Counted from the first letter of the stretch, positions 33,627 through 42,542 are shown. The stretch: 64,000 nucleotides of DNA from Streptomyces griseoruber (GCF_001514205.1 NZ_KQ948768.1:331903-395902), one strand, 5' to 3'. Notes: a model not told the origin generated them from the letters alone. A program made the numbers and translations.

Positions 33627-33952
33627 CGGCTCGGGACCCGGGCCGGTTCCGGCCCCACCGGCAGGGTGCCGAGTCCGCCGGGCGCGCCGAAGGTGAGCGG
33701 CACGCCGGGCCCGTGGCCGGCGCCCGCCGGGGCGTGGCCGGGGCAGCTCGTGGACGTGGGTCGGCCCGCCGCCGGCCACGTGGGCGTCGGCCAGGCGCAG
33801 GGTGGTCCGAAGAGGGCGAGGCCCCGGACGCCGGGTTCCCGTCCAGCCGCCCCAGCATGCCGCCGAGCACGAGGGACAGGCGGTACGTGTCCCGGTGAAC
33901 GTGACGACAGGACCTGCGCGACAGTCGCCGGTCGCCGAAGCGGCCCGGGTGT
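33627..33952. other. Intergenic region without an identified gene
   Basis: Between the GntR gene and the MFS gene, which converge. The minus strand has open stretches (YRLSLVLGGMLGRLDG; VPLTFGAPGGLGTLPVG) that look coding in composition but are in different frames and match no family I can name; this may be a decayed gene. Confidence 0.35.
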
Positions 33953-35140
33953 TCAGACCACGGGTGAGGGCGCCGGCCGGTGCTCGTCGGGGGCCTTCGC
34001 GCCGGACACCGTCATCCTCAGCAGGGGCAACGAGGCCGCGAAGGTGCCCAGCGCCAGTACCAGGCTCAGTACGCCGGCCCCGGCGCCGTCGAGGACGGCG
34101 CCGACGGCCAGCGGTCCGATGCCGGTGCCCAGCGCTCCGGCACCGCTGAGGGAGGCCACCAGTCGGCCGGTCGGGTCGAGGAGGGCCGCGGCGGCGAGCA
34201 TCTGCACCAGGACGGCGAGTTGGCAGGTCTGCCAGAGGACGGCCGCGACGACGAAGAGCACGGGGTCGCGGGTGAAGATCAGCAGGGCCATCGCCAGGGC
34301 TTGCGCCGAGACGAAGGCCGCCATCGACGGCATACGTCCGAAGCGCCGTGCCGCGACGGGTCCCAGCACCGCGCCGACGAGCGCCACGACGCCGGAGACC
34401 GCGAGGACGGCCGACACGGCCGAGTGCGACAGGCCGGTGTGCTGGCGGCCCAGGACCGAGGCGTAGGACCAAGCCCCTTGTGTGACGGCCCACAGGAACG
34501 CGGTCCCCGCCAGCAGGACCGCCGAAGGCTTCACCGGGAGCGTCTCCCCCTGCTCCGCGCCGCCGGTGCCGGGTCGTGCGGGACCGTCCGGAAGCCTGCG
34601 CACCAGCGGCCAGGCGAGCAGGCAGCACAGCGCCATGAGCAGGAACCCGGTGCCCTCTCCCAGGCCGTGGTCGGCCGCGGGAACCGCCATGATCAGCAGT
34701 GCGGTCACACCGACCGTGCCGCAGACGGTGACCGTGCACGCCCGGTCCGCGTCGTCGGTGGCGGCGAGCGCCGCCGTGGCCGCCGCGTAGACCGCGCCCA
34801 GCCCCGCTCCGAGCACCAGATTGGCCAGGATCAGCGTCACCACGTCGGTGGCCGCCGTCGCCGCCAGGAAGCCGGCTCCCGCGAGGGCCAGACCGAGGCG
34901 GGTCATCCGCACACGGCCGGGACGCGCGGCCCGCCGGGCCAGCAGGAGCGTCACGACCGCCGTCGCCATCAGCTGGGTCGCGGCCACGAGCCCGGCACCG
35001 GAGTCCGACAGCGCGAAGCGTGACGCGAAGTCGTCGACGAAGACGGGCATCACGTTCGCGCCACCGTTTCCCAGGGTGACGCCCGCGACGAGGGCCACAC
35101 CGACGGCGAAGGTCAGGGCGGAGCCGCTGCGGGCGTTCAC
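33953..35140 (-). CDS. MFS transporter (12 helices)
   Basis: A 395-aa major facilitator superfamily protein with twelve predicted helices, starting at GSALTFAVGVALVAGVTLG; the inter-domain loop is short and charged (RRLPDGPARPGTGGAEQGET). The motif-A-like loop after helix 2 reads ARRAARPGRVRMTR. Substrate cannot be inferred. It lies 118 bases downstream of, and in the same direction as, the P450-reductase fusion, so co-expression and export or import of a P450 substrate is possible. The gap contains a hairpin (GCCCTG-CGG-CAGGGC, 35177-35191) and a repeat CCTCA-N5-TGAGG that could be a terminator or operator. Confidence 0.83.
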   Translation of the reverse strand: MNARSGSALTFAVGVALVAGVTLGNGGANVMPVFVDDFASRFALSDSGAGLVAATQLMATAVVTLLLARRAARPGRVRMTRLGLALAGAGFLAATAATDVVTLILANLVLGAGLGAVYAAATAALAATDDADRACTVTVCGTVGVTALLIMAVPAADHGLGEGTGFLLMALCCLLAWPLVRRLPDGPARPGTGGAEQGETLPVKPSAVLLAGTAFLWAVTQGAWSYASVLGRQHTGLSHSAVSAVLAVSGVVALVGAVLGPVAARRFGRMPSMAAFVSAQALAMALLIFTRDPVLFVVAAVLWQTCQLAVLVQMLAAAALLDPTGRLVASLSGAGALGTGIGPLAVGAVLDGAGAGVLSLVLALGTFAASLPLLRMTVSGAKAPDEHRPAPSPVV

Positions 35141-35258
35141 CGGCCGCTCCGCTGCGGGGAGCCAGCGGTGATGACCGCCCTGCGGCAGGGCATCGAGCGT
35201 GCAACAAGCATGAGAACCTCACGAGTTGAGGGGATCGGGAGCCACCGCACGGGGGATC

Positions 35259-38200
35259 TCAGCCGGCCCAGACGTCCTCGACGTAGTAGCCGGACTCGAT
35301 CAGGGCTCCCAGCCAGGCCGCGGCCTCCGCGTCCCCGGCACCCGTGTGCCCGCGGTAGATCGCCATGAAGGCCTCCCGTACCGCGGGGGCCATACGGCGG
35401 CCGTCACCGCAGACGTGGACGCGTCCGCCGGCTTCCAGCACCGCCCAGACCTCGTCGCTCTCCCGTGCGATGCGGTCCTGGACATGGCGGGCGCCGTCCA
35501 CGGGGGCGCGGGCGAAGGTGGGCCGCATGGTGACGGCACCGGCCGCTTCGGCCGCCTCGAACTCGGCGCGGTGCAGATAGTCGACGTCCGGGTGGTCACA
35601 GCCGAAGTAGCACAGCAGCGTGCCCGTGGAGCGGGTGTGGTGACGGTCGAGGACCGCGCCGCGGAAGGGTGCCAGTCCGGTGCCCGCGCTGACCAGGATC
35701 ACCGGTACGGACCTGTCCTCGGGCAGGCGGAAGGCCTCACTGCAGGGCAGCACCCTGGCCTGGAGGGTGCCTCCGGCCTTCACGGCCTGCAGATAGTGCG
35801 AGGCGATGCCGCGGAACGCGCCCTCGCCGGCGCGGTGGGGGGCGGCGAGCAGCGACACCATCAGGTCCACCTCGCCGGGCGCGGCCTCGGCGGAGGAGGA
35901 GATGGAGTAGTGGCGCGGGCGCAGCACCGGCAGCAGTTCGAGGAAGCGCTCGAAGGGCAGCTCGCAGGCGCGGTGGCGGTCCAGGAGATCCAGGACGCTG
36001 CGTCCGGCGGCGGTCACCCGCTCGCGGAAGGACTCGGGATCCGTGGTGGCGAGTTCGGCCAGGGGACGCCGCTCGGGCGGGCAGGCGGTGTGCTCGGCCA
36101 GCACGGCGACCTGTTCCTGGGTCGCGGGGTCCTGCAGTTCGACGAAGTCGGTCAACAGACGGCGCAGGGTGAGCGGGCGGTCGACGGGCAGGACGCTGCG
36201 GCTGCGGCGGCGGGCGCGCAGCCGGACGGTGCGGTCCAGGTCGAGGGCGAAGCGGTCGGCCACCCGCCGGACGAGGGTCTCCGGGTTGCCGGGGAGTACG
36301 GCCAGGTGGTCGCCGGTGCGGTAGGTGACGCCCTCGGGCAGCCGCAGCCTCAGGAAGCGCTTGGAGCGGCCCAGCTCGTGGTTCATGTCGACCAGTTCGT
36401 ACGCGTCGAGCACCTCCATGGGCTGCACGCCGTGCCGCGCGGCGAGTTCACCGATGACCGAGTCGGCCGTCTCCTCCAACTCGTACAGCCCCGGCTCCTG
36501 TTCGGTGTCCGGCTCCCTCCGGCTCACCTCCGCCTCGGTGCCGTACCGGGCCAGCAGGGCGTTCCACAGGTCGCGCGTCCACCGGTCCACCGTCCCGGCG
36601 AAGTCGCCGGAGGCGTCGGCGGCGCCGCGTTCCAGCAGGGGCGTGGCACCGGCGGCGCTCAGCCGCTCTTCGATGAGCGCGGGGATGCGCTGGTAGGTGG
36701 CGGCCCAGTTGCGGTCGCCTACGCCGAGTACGGCGTACCGGACTCCGTCGAGCGCGCCCGGTCGCAGTCCGTCCAGCCACTCGACGAACCGGGCGGCGTC
36801 GTCGGTGGGCCTGCCGTTGTAGGAGGAGGCCACGATCACGACGGGTCCGTCGCCGGCGGTGAGCCTGTCCACGGCGTCGTCGAGCGGGGCGACGGACGGG
36901 GCGAAGCCACGCTCGTCGCCGTCCGTCGCCAGATCGCGTGCGATGCCCGCGCAGGTCCCCAGGTTGGAACCGTGCAGCAGGGTCAGCGCGGTTCCCGTGG
37001 CCCGCCGTGCCGTGGGCCGCTCCCGGCCGACGGGTGTGCCGCTCACGGCGGCGGCGGGCAGACGGCGCTCGTCACCGGTGCGCCGGGCCAGGCGGAGGGT
37101 GAACCCGTCGGGCTTGAGGGTGAGCGACTGCTTGATCTTCAGCTGGTAGTCGGCGTGGTCGATCAGGCGGTACCGGTGGATCACCAGCGCGAGGACGAGC
37201 GTCGCCTCGTGCAGTGCGAACTGGCGGCCGATGCAGGCGCGTTCGCCGTTGCCGAACGGCTTGAACAGATGGGCCGGGCGCTGCTCCTCCCGCTCGGGGA
37301 GGAACCGGTCGGGGTCGAACAGCTCGACGTTCTCGCCCCAGGCGGGGTCCCGGTGCAGCTGAGGGATGAGCACCTGGATCGACTCGCCCCCGCGCACGGC
37401 GTACTTCCCGCCGATGACCGTGTCCTCCAGCGGCTCCACGGCATAGGCGGGCGCCGTCGGCCACAGCCGCAGGCTCTCGTTGAGCACCTGGCGGATGTAC
37501 GTGAGCCTGCCGATGTCCCCGTACTCCGGCTCGGGGGTGTCCTCGTCTCCCCACAGCGCGTCGACCTCTGCCTGGGCCCGGGCCAGGACCTCGGGGTGCT
37601 TGGTGAGGTAGTAGAGGGCGAAGGACAACGCGCCGCTGGTGGTCTCATGGCCGGCGATGAGGAACGTGATCGCCTGGTAACGGATGTTGACATCGTCCAG
37701 GGGCTCGCCGGTCGCCGCGTCGGCGGTGTGCAGCATCCGGCCGAGCAGGTCGGCGGTGCTCCGGTCGCCGGATGCCCGGCGCTGCCGGATCACGTCGTCG
37801 ACCAGGTCCTTCATCAGGGCGACGTCGCCGCGGAACTGTTCGGCCTGCCTGCGCTTGAACAGCTCCATGCCGGGGATGGACTCCCCCCTGGCCTGGGCGA
37901 AGCCGAGCGCCCGGGACAGCGCGGTGACGAAGGGGTGCGTCTCCTCCCGGGCGAACGACTCGAAGTCGTAGCCGAAGCCGCACAGGCCGATCGTGTCGAA
38001 GGTCAGCCGCGTCATGTCGGCGGCGACGTCCACGGGCTCGTCACCGGCCGCGCCGTCCCACTTCCGGAGGAGCTCCCGGGCAACCTCGAGCATCGTCGTG
38101 TGGTAGCCGCGCATCGCGCCCAGGGAGAACGCCGGCATCAGGACGTCGTGCGCCCTGCGCCAGTTGGGCTCGTGGTGGAAGGCGGTGAAGAGACCGTCAC

Positions 38201-38471
38201 CGCCGATCTCCCGGAGGATCACGAGGTCGTTGTGCACGCTCTTGCGGAAGCGGCTCTCGTCCGCGAGTTCGGTGACGAGATCGAGGCCGGAGGCGAAGTT
38301 GATCTCGTTGCCGAAGACACGGATCTTGAACAGCGGCCCCAGTTCCCTGGCCTCCTTCATCACATGGAGCAGGCCGTCGGCACCGCTGGGGATATCGAAC
38401 GCGTGACCGACCAAGGGCAGGGCGGGACGCTGGGGTATCGGTTCGGTTCCGCGCAGGGTCGCGTGAGTCAT
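35259..38471 (-). CDS. CYP102-type cytochrome P450-NADPH reductase fusion
   Basis: A 1070-aa self-sufficient P450 like P450 BM3, hydroxylating fatty acids or similar long-chain compounds with electrons passed internally from NADPH via FAD and FMN. P450 domain (1-470): I-helix LIAGHETTSGALSFALYYLT, ExxR in NESLRLWP, heme ligand Cys in KPFGNGERACIGRQFALHE (about residue 400). FMN domain: LLHGSNLGTCAGIARDL (about 485). FAD/NADPH domain: RPRHYSISSS, PVILVSAGTGLAPFRG and the C-terminal VHVCGDGRRMAPAVRE. Ends in a short tail, EDVWAG, which includes the aromatic residue covering FAD. ATG 38471; the frame extends further but without similarity. Regulation: palindromic operators in the promoter just upstream. 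Length compares with 1049 aa for BM3. Confidence 0.95.
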   Translation of the reverse strand: MTHATLRGTEPIPQRPALPLVGHAFDIPSGADGLLHVMKEARELGPLFKIRVFGNEINFASGLDLVTELADESRFRKSVHNDLVILREIGGDGLFTAFHHEPNWRRAHDVLMPAFSLGAMRGYHTTMLEVARELLRKWDGAAGDEPVDVAADMTRLTFDTIGLCGFGYDFESFAREETHPFVTALSRALGFAQARGESIPGMELFKRRQAEQFRGDVALMKDLVDDVIRQRRASGDRSTADLLGRMLHTADAATGEPLDDVNIRYQAITFLIAGHETTSGALSFALYYLTKHPEVLARAQAEVDALWGDEDTPEPEYGDIGRLTYIRQVLNESLRLWPTAPAYAVEPLEDTVIGGKYAVRGGESIQVLIPQLHRDPAWGENVELFDPDRFLPEREEQRPAHLFKPFGNGERACIGRQFALHEATLVLALVIHRYRLIDHADYQLKIKQSLTLKPDGFTLRLARRTGDERRLPAAAVSGTPVGRERPTARRATGTALTLLHGSNLGTCAGIARDLATDGDERGFAPSVAPLDDAVDRLTAGDGPVVIVASSYNGRPTDDAARFVEWLDGLRPGALDGVRYAVLGVGDRNWAATYQRIPALIEERLSAAGATPLLERGAADASGDFAGTVDRWTRDLWNALLARYGTEAEVSRREPDTEQEPGLYELEETADSVIGELAARHGVQPMEVLDAYELVDMNHELGRSKRFLRLRLPEGVTYRTGDHLAVLPGNPETLVRRVADRFALDLDRTVRLRARRRSRSVLPVDRPLTLRRLLTDFVELQDPATQEQVAVLAEHTACPPERRPLAELATTDPESFRERVTAAGRSVLDLLDRHRACELPFERFLELLPVLRPRHYSISSSAEAAPGEVDLMVSLLAAPHRAGEGAFRGIASHYLQAVKAGGTLQARVLPCSEAFRLPEDRSVPVILVSAGTGLAPFRGAVLDRHHTRSTGTLLCYFGCDHPDVDYLHRAEFEAAEAAGAVTMRPTFARAPVDGARHVQDRIARESDEVWAVLEAGGRVHVCGDGRRMAPAVREAFMAIYRGHTGAGDAEAAAWLGALIESGYYVEDVWAG

Positions 38472-38511
38472 GAGCTTGCCTTTCGTTCCACACAGGCGGT
38501 CGCTTGCCCCA

Positions 38512-38540
38512 ACCATACGAGTGACCTTGTCACTCGACAA
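38512..38540 (-). promoter_or_regulatory. Promoter of the P450 fusion gene
   Basis: On the minus strand TTGTCG (38540-38535), exactly 17 bases, then TATGGT (38517-38512), about 40 bases before the start codon. The perfect 7-3-7 inverted repeat at 38519-38535 fills the spacer. Confidence 0.55.
38519..38535. promoter_or_regulatory. Operator-like palindrome 1 of the P450 gene
   Basis: GAGTGAC-CTT-GTCACTC, a perfect inverted repeat with a 7-base arm, typical of TetR-family operators and lying between the -35 and -10 boxes. A second copy of the TGAC-N3-GTCA core follows 39 bp away. Regulators of BM3-type P450s (BM3R1) are TetR proteins that respond to fatty acids; no such gene is adjacent here. 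Confidence 0.6.
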
Positions 38541-38560
38541 TGTCGATCGATTGTGTTGGT

Positions 38561-38572
38561 TGACACGGTCAA
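38561..38572. promoter_or_regulatory. Operator-like palindrome 2 of the P450 gene
   Basis: TTGAC-ACG-GTCAA (38560-38572) shares the TGAC-N3-GTCA core with palindrome 1. Flanking CGATTG/CAATCG at 38548-38575 adds a wider imperfect inverted repeat. Suggests two dimer sites upstream of the P450 gene. Confidence 0.45.
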
Positions 38573-38787
38573 TCGACGGAACCACCGGGAACCTTGAGAC
38601 GTCTGGCGTGGCCGAGCCGGGGGAAGGGGCACGGACGGCCTCGGCGTGCCGGGGGCCGGCCGCCCTGCGTCACCCGTGGAAGCGCGCGCACCTTCTCCGG
38701 TCCAGGACCAGGCACATGCCCGCCCGGACGGAACAGGGCACAGGGGACAGGGCACAGCGCCGAAGATCCCGGCCGGGCCGGTTTCCG

Positions 38788-38804
38788 GCTGCCCAGCGGG
38801 CAGC
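38788..38804. terminator. Hairpin downstream of the phosphofructokinase gene
   Basis: GCTGCCC-AGC-GGGCAGC, a perfect 7-bp GC-rich stem with a 3-base loop, 32 bases past the pfk stop codon, suited to rho-independent termination in this GC-rich genome. The rest of the 38541-38835 interval holds no gene. Confidence 0.5.
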
Positions 38805-38835
38805 GGTCGGGGCCGGGGGCCGGGGGCCGTGCAGA

Positions 38836-39861
38836 TCAGCCGAAGAACACCTCGAACTCGTCGTACAGCGACAGATCCACCGTCTTGTTCCTCGCCCCGG
38901 CCTCCGGCAGCGCGGTGCGGACGATCCGGGTCCCGCGCAGGGCCACCATCGTGCCGAAGTCCCCCTCCCCGACCGCGTCCACGGCATGCAGCCCGAAGCG
39001 GGTGGCCAGCCACCGGTCGAAGGCGCTCGGGGTGCCGCCACGCTGGACGTGGCCGAGGACCGTGGTGCGGGCATCCTTGCTCGTGCGTCGCGAGATCTCC
39101 CGCGCGAGCCACTCACCGACGCCCGACAGCCGCACATGGCCGTACTCGTCCAGCGACCGGTCCTTCAGGATCGTCTGCCCCTCCTTGGGAACGGCTCCCT
39201 CGGCGACGACCACGATCGGCGCGTAGTTGATCCTGAACCGGCTCCGCACCCACGCACAGACCTGCTCGATGTCGAACGGCCGCTCCGGGATGAGGATCAC
39301 GTTGGCGCCACCCGCGACACCGGCGTGCAGGGCGATCCATCCGGAATGCCGCCCCATCACCTCCACCACGAGGGTCCGCATGTGCGACTCGGCGGTGGTG
39401 TGGAGGCGGTCGATGGCCTCGGTCGCGATCCCGACGGCCGTGTCGAAACCGAAGGTGTAGTCGGTGCCGGCCACGTCGTTGTCGATGGTCTTCGGCACGC
39501 CGACCAGCCGGATCCCCTGACGGCTGAGTTCGGCGGCGGCACCGAGCGTGTCCTCGCCGCCGATCACGACGAGCGCGTCGACCTCGTGCGCGGCAAGGGT
39601 GTCCTGGATGCGCCGTACCCCGTCCTCGTGCTTGAACGGGTTGGTGCGGGAGGAGCCGAGGATGGTTCCGCCGCGCGGGAGGATGCCTCGTACGACGGCG
39701 ATGTCCAGCGGCACCACCTTGCCCTGGAGCGCGCCGAGCCAGCCGTCGCGCAGGCCCACGAAGTCGAAGCCGTACTCCTGGACACCTTTGCGTACGACGC
39801 TGCGGATGACGGCGTTGAGACCGGGGCAGTCCCCGCCACCGGTCAGCACCCCGACCCTCAT
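38836..39861 (-). CDS. pfkA: 6-phosphofructokinase, PPi-type signature
   Basis: A 341-aa phosphofructokinase adding a phosphate to C1 of fructose 6-phosphate in glycolysis. Motifs: GVLTGGGDCPGLNAVIR at the N-terminus, VVIGGEDTLGAA (about residue 100), VPKTIDNDVAGTDYTFGFDT (about 125), VEVMGRHSGWIAL, VAEGAVPKEG and HVQRGGTPSAFDR. Two positions that separate donors are informative: the Asp of GGEDT (Gly, as GGEGT/GGDGS, in ATP enzymes) and the Lys of KTIDND. Both are of the pyrophosphate-dependent type, as in the Amycolatopsis methanolica enzyme. So this isoenzyme may use PPi reversibly. It stands at the border of a dormancy-type island that also contains the PPi-forming pyruvate phosphate dikinase. 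Confidence 0.9.
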   Translation of the reverse strand: MRVGVLTGGGDCPGLNAVIRSVVRKGVQEYGFDFVGLRDGWLGALQGKVVPLDIAVVRGILPRGGTILGSSRTNPFKHEDGVRRIQDTLAAHEVDALVVIGGEDTLGAAAELSRQGIRLVGVPKTIDNDVAGTDYTFGFDTAVGIATEAIDRLHTTAESHMRTLVVEVMGRHSGWIALHAGVAGGANVILIPERPFDIEQVCAWVRSRFRINYAPIVVVAEGAVPKEGQTILKDRSLDEYGHVRLSGVGEWLAREISRRTSKDARTTVLGHVQRGGTPSAFDRWLATRFGLHAVDAVGEGDFGTMVALRGTRIVRTALPEAGARNKTVDLSLYDEFEVFFG

Positions 39862-39944
39862 GACGTCCTCCCTTCTCGGCCGTCAGTCGGTATGGGTGGT
39901 ACATAAAGCGGCCGGTGCGACGTGTCGTGCGGCCCTCTCCCCAT

Positions 39945-40054
39945 CATCAGCGAGAGCGGCCCCGGCGGCGACCCGCCTCGGCCGTGGGACCCGCTCGCCC
40001 GCGACGAACGCCCTGCTGAAATACCCGGCAGGGTACCGACATCAGCGAGAGCGG
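39945..40054. repeat. Direct repeat pair CATCAGCGAGAGCGG upstream of pfkA
   Basis: The 15-base sequence CATCAGCGAGAGCGG occurs at 39945-39959 and again at 40040-40054, 95 bases apart, in the 287-base gap between the ArsR stop and the pfkA start. Between them lies CGGCCGTGGGACCC (39979-39992), a three-mismatch relative of the GGGCCG-N2-CGGCCC element of this island. Either a duplication scar or paired protein sites. Confidence 0.5.
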
Positions 40055-40148
40055 GGCCGGTCGTGTGGACCTTGCCCGACCGGGTCCGGGCCGGCCTCGG
40101 TCGTGCGATCTCCCTGGCCCGGACCCGACCGCCGATCGGGAGCCGTCG

Positions 40149-40499
40149 CTACGAGGACGGCTTCGCCTCCTCCTGTGTGGCCCGCAGGTCGGCGAGGAGT
40201 TCGGCCTGTCCGGCCAGCACCCCGGAGAGGATCGTGCGGGCCACCCGCAGCAGCTCCGCGATCTGCGGGCTCGTGAGCGAGTAGTAGACGGTCGATCCCT
40301 CCCTGCGGGTGATGACCAGGTTGGCGCGGCGCAGCACCGCCAACTGCTGCGAGAGATGGGCGGGCTCGATGCCCACTTCGGGCAGCATCTCGGCGACCGC
40401 GTGCTCCCGCTCGCTCAGCAGCTCCAGTACCCGGATGCGTGCCGGGTGGCCGAGCGTCTTGAAGAACTCGGCCTTCAGTTGGTACAGCGGCGTACTCAC
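40149..40499 (-). CDS. ArsR-family regulator
   Basis: A 116-aa winged-helix ArsR/SmtB-like repressor: PLYQLKAEFFKTLGHPARIR, LLSEREHAVAEMLPEVGIEP, the recognition helix AHLSQQLAVLRRANLVITRR and wing EGSTVYYSLTS. No cysteine-based metal motif is present, so it probably senses a redox state or small molecule rather than arsenic. GTG 40499 follows GGAGA. It lies 226 bases downstream of, and in the same direction as, the SulP transporter gene; similar ArsR-SulP pairs are common in streptomycetes. A truncated copy of its N-terminus precedes the SulP gene. Confidence 0.87.
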   Translation of the reverse strand: MSTPLYQLKAEFFKTLGHPARIRVLELLSEREHAVAEMLPEVGIEPAHLSQQLAVLRRANLVITRREGSTVYYSLTSPQIAELLRVARTILSGVLAGQAELLADLRATQEEAKPSS

Positions 40500-40725
40500 C
40501 GTGCCGTCTCCTCCCCGGCAGGCCGGCACGGTCCCTCCGGCCGGGCCCCGGCGCGTCGCGTCCACCCACCTGTCGACAACATGCCGCCCATCCTCGCGTG
40601 CGGCAGCGGTCCGGCCGAATCCGCCGGTGCGGGTCCGGCTGTCGCTTCGCGTGCCGACCGCTCCCGTCCGGTCCCGCGCTGTCGGTGGCCGGCTCGACGG
40701 CCGTACTCCCCCACGCGTCGCATGC

Positions 40726-42471
40726 TCATCGCAGGGTCTCCTCGTGGGATTCCCCGGGCTTCCGCGCGGAAGGGGCGGACGGGACGGGCACGACTCCGGC
40801 CGTCTCCAGGTGCTCGCGCGCGGCCCGGATCGCCTCGGGGGTGGTGGCATACTCCCCGCCCCCGTGCCGCAGCAGGTCCAGCGCGCCGACGGAGTCCAGG
40901 ACCCGGTGCTGGCCGGGGCGTATCCCGGACGCGAGGACGACGATGCCGCGGCGCCGCAGCTTCTCCACCGCGTCCTTCAGGACGAGGGCGCCGGTCGCGT
41001 CCATGGTCGACACGCGCGACATGCGCAGAACGACGACACGGACGTCGGCCACGTCGGTCAGCTCCAGCAGGAAGCGGTGGGCGGCGGCGAAGAACAGCGG
41101 CCCGTCGATGCGGTAGGCGACGATGTGCTCGGCCAGCAGGGCGTGTTCCTCCGCGGAGTGGTCACCCCGGTCGAGCGGCACCTGGTCGAAGCGGGCCTGC
41201 TGGGCGACGGCACGCAACGCGAGGGCACCCGCGACGGCCAGGCCGATGACGACGGCGTACACAAGGTCCAGGACCAGGGTCGCGACGGCGGTCAGCACGA
41301 GGATCAGCGCGTCGGCGCGGGTGGCCTTGGCCATCGCCTTGAGCGAGCCGACCTCGACCATGCGGATCGCGGTGGCCAGGAGTACGCCGGCCAGTGCCGC
41401 CAGGGGAATCTTCGCCACGAGGGGGGCCGCGGCGAAGACGATCACGGCGAGGACGGCCGCGTGGGTGAGGGCGGCCAGCCGGGAGGTCGCGCCCGTACGG
41501 ACGTTGACCGCGGTGCGGGCGATCGCCCCGGTCGCCGGTACTCCGCCGAACAGCGGGGCGGCGATGTTCGCGAGCCCCTGGCCGAACAGCTCCCGGTCGG
41601 GGTCGTACTGCTGGCCGACCGTCATGCCGTCGGCGACCGAGGCGGACAGCAGGGACTCCAGCGCGGCCAGGGCCGCGACCGCCACGGCCGGGACCATGAG
41701 CGTGCCCAGGGAACCGACGTCCAGGAAGGACAGCGAGGGCGCGGGCAGCCCCGAGGGGAGCTCTCCGATCGGCTTGGCGGCGTCCAGCCCACCGGCCTGC
41801 GCGACCACCGCGGCGGCGGCCACGGCCAGGAGGGAGAACGGAACGGTCGGCCGCCACCGCGCACCGGCCAGCATGACCGCCGCGACGACGACGGCGAAAC
41901 CCAGGGCGATCCAGTTCGGGGACCGGACGAACTCCCCGATCGCCCGCCAGGTCACCACCAGCACCCGGTCGCCCTCGGGCCTGGGCACGCCGAGCGCACT
42001 CGGGACCTGCTGCAGGCCGATCACACAGGCGATGCCCAGCGTGAAACCCTCGACCACCGGGGCGGGGATGTACCGCATGTAACGGCCGGCCTTCAGCGCG
42101 GCCAGCGCCACCAGCATCACACCGGCGATCAGGCCGACCGTGAGGACGCCCGTCGGCCCGTACTCGCCCACGATGGGGACGAGTACCACCGTCATCGCGC
42201 CCGTCGGTCCGGACACCTGAAGGTTCGATCCGCCGAAGAGCGCGGCCAGGGCACCCGCGACCACCGCGGTCGCCAGGCCGGCCTCCGCGCCCAGACCGGA
42301 GGAGACACCGAAGCCGAGGGCGAGGGGCAGCGCCACCACGGCCACGGTCAGCCCCGCCAGCAGGTCACGGCGCGGGTCACGGCGCATCTCCGCGAGGTCG
42401 GCGCGGGCCGGCAGCAGCGCCGCGGTCCGGGCCAGGATCCGGATCCGGATCCGGTCGATCCGAGAGGTCAT
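40726..42471 (-). CDS. SulP-family anion transporter with STAS domain
   Basis: A 581-aa inner-membrane transporter for sulfate, bicarbonate or a similar anion. The N-terminal half has about 12-14 helices beginning with DLLAGLTVAVVALPLALGFG and the SulP signature region GGSNLQVSGPTGAMTVVLVP; FGGVPATGAIARTAVNVRTG is the conserved loop around helix 8. The cytoplasmic STAS domain (about 440-545) shows VAYRIDGPLFFAAAHRFLLE and RMSRVSTMDATGALVLKDAV. ATG 42471 is chosen because family similarity starts there and GGAGG stands nine bases upstream; it overlaps the TGA of a 24-codon ArsR-like leader frame. The substrate cannot be fixed without a neighbouring carbonic anhydrase or sulfur gene. Confidence 0.88.
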   Translation of the reverse strand: MTSRIDRIRIRILARTAALLPARADLAEMRRDPRRDLLAGLTVAVVALPLALGFGVSSGLGAEAGLATAVVAGALAALFGGSNLQVSGPTGAMTVVLVPIVGEYGPTGVLTVGLIAGVMLVALAALKAGRYMRYIPAPVVEGFTLGIACVIGLQQVPSALGVPRPEGDRVLVVTWRAIGEFVRSPNWIALGFAVVVAAVMLAGARWRPTVPFSLLAVAAAAVVAQAGGLDAAKPIGELPSGLPAPSLSFLDVGSLGTLMVPAVAVAALAALESLLSASVADGMTVGQQYDPDRELFGQGLANIAAPLFGGVPATGAIARTAVNVRTGATSRLAALTHAAVLAVIVFAAAPLVAKIPLAALAGVLLATAIRMVEVGSLKAMAKATRADALILVLTAVATLVLDLVYAVVIGLAVAGALALRAVAQQARFDQVPLDRGDHSAEEHALLAEHIVAYRIDGPLFFAAAHRFLLELTDVADVRVVVLRMSRVSTMDATGALVLKDAVEKLRRRGIVVLASGIRPGQHRVLDSVGALDLLRHGGGEYATTPEAIRAAREHLETAGVVPVPSAPSARKPGESHEETLR

Positions 42472-42542
42472 CGCGCGGCGACCTCCTGGTCCCCCGGCAT
42501 CCGGAAGAACTCGGCCTTGGCCTGGTACAGCGGAACGAACAC
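42468..42542 (-). pseudogene. Truncated ArsR N-terminus forming a leader ORF to the SulP gene
   Basis: GTG 42542 opens a 24-codon frame reading VFVPLYQAKAEFFRMPGDQ and ending in EVAAR-stop. The PLYQAKAEFF part is clearly the same as PLYQLKAEFFK at the start of the intact ArsR protein at 40499. Its TGA overlaps the ATG of the SulP gene (ATGA), so the SulP gene inherits translational coupling to the ArsR remnant. Interpreted as an ArsR paralogue whose body was deleted, fusing its start region to the transporter. Confidence 0.65.

Noticed and set aside
35226..38597. Plus-strand open frame over 1100 codons opposite the P450 fusion
   Set aside because: High-GC antisense shadow: codon third positions fit the minus-strand P450 gene, which has all catalytic motifs; the plus-strand product has no recognisable domain.
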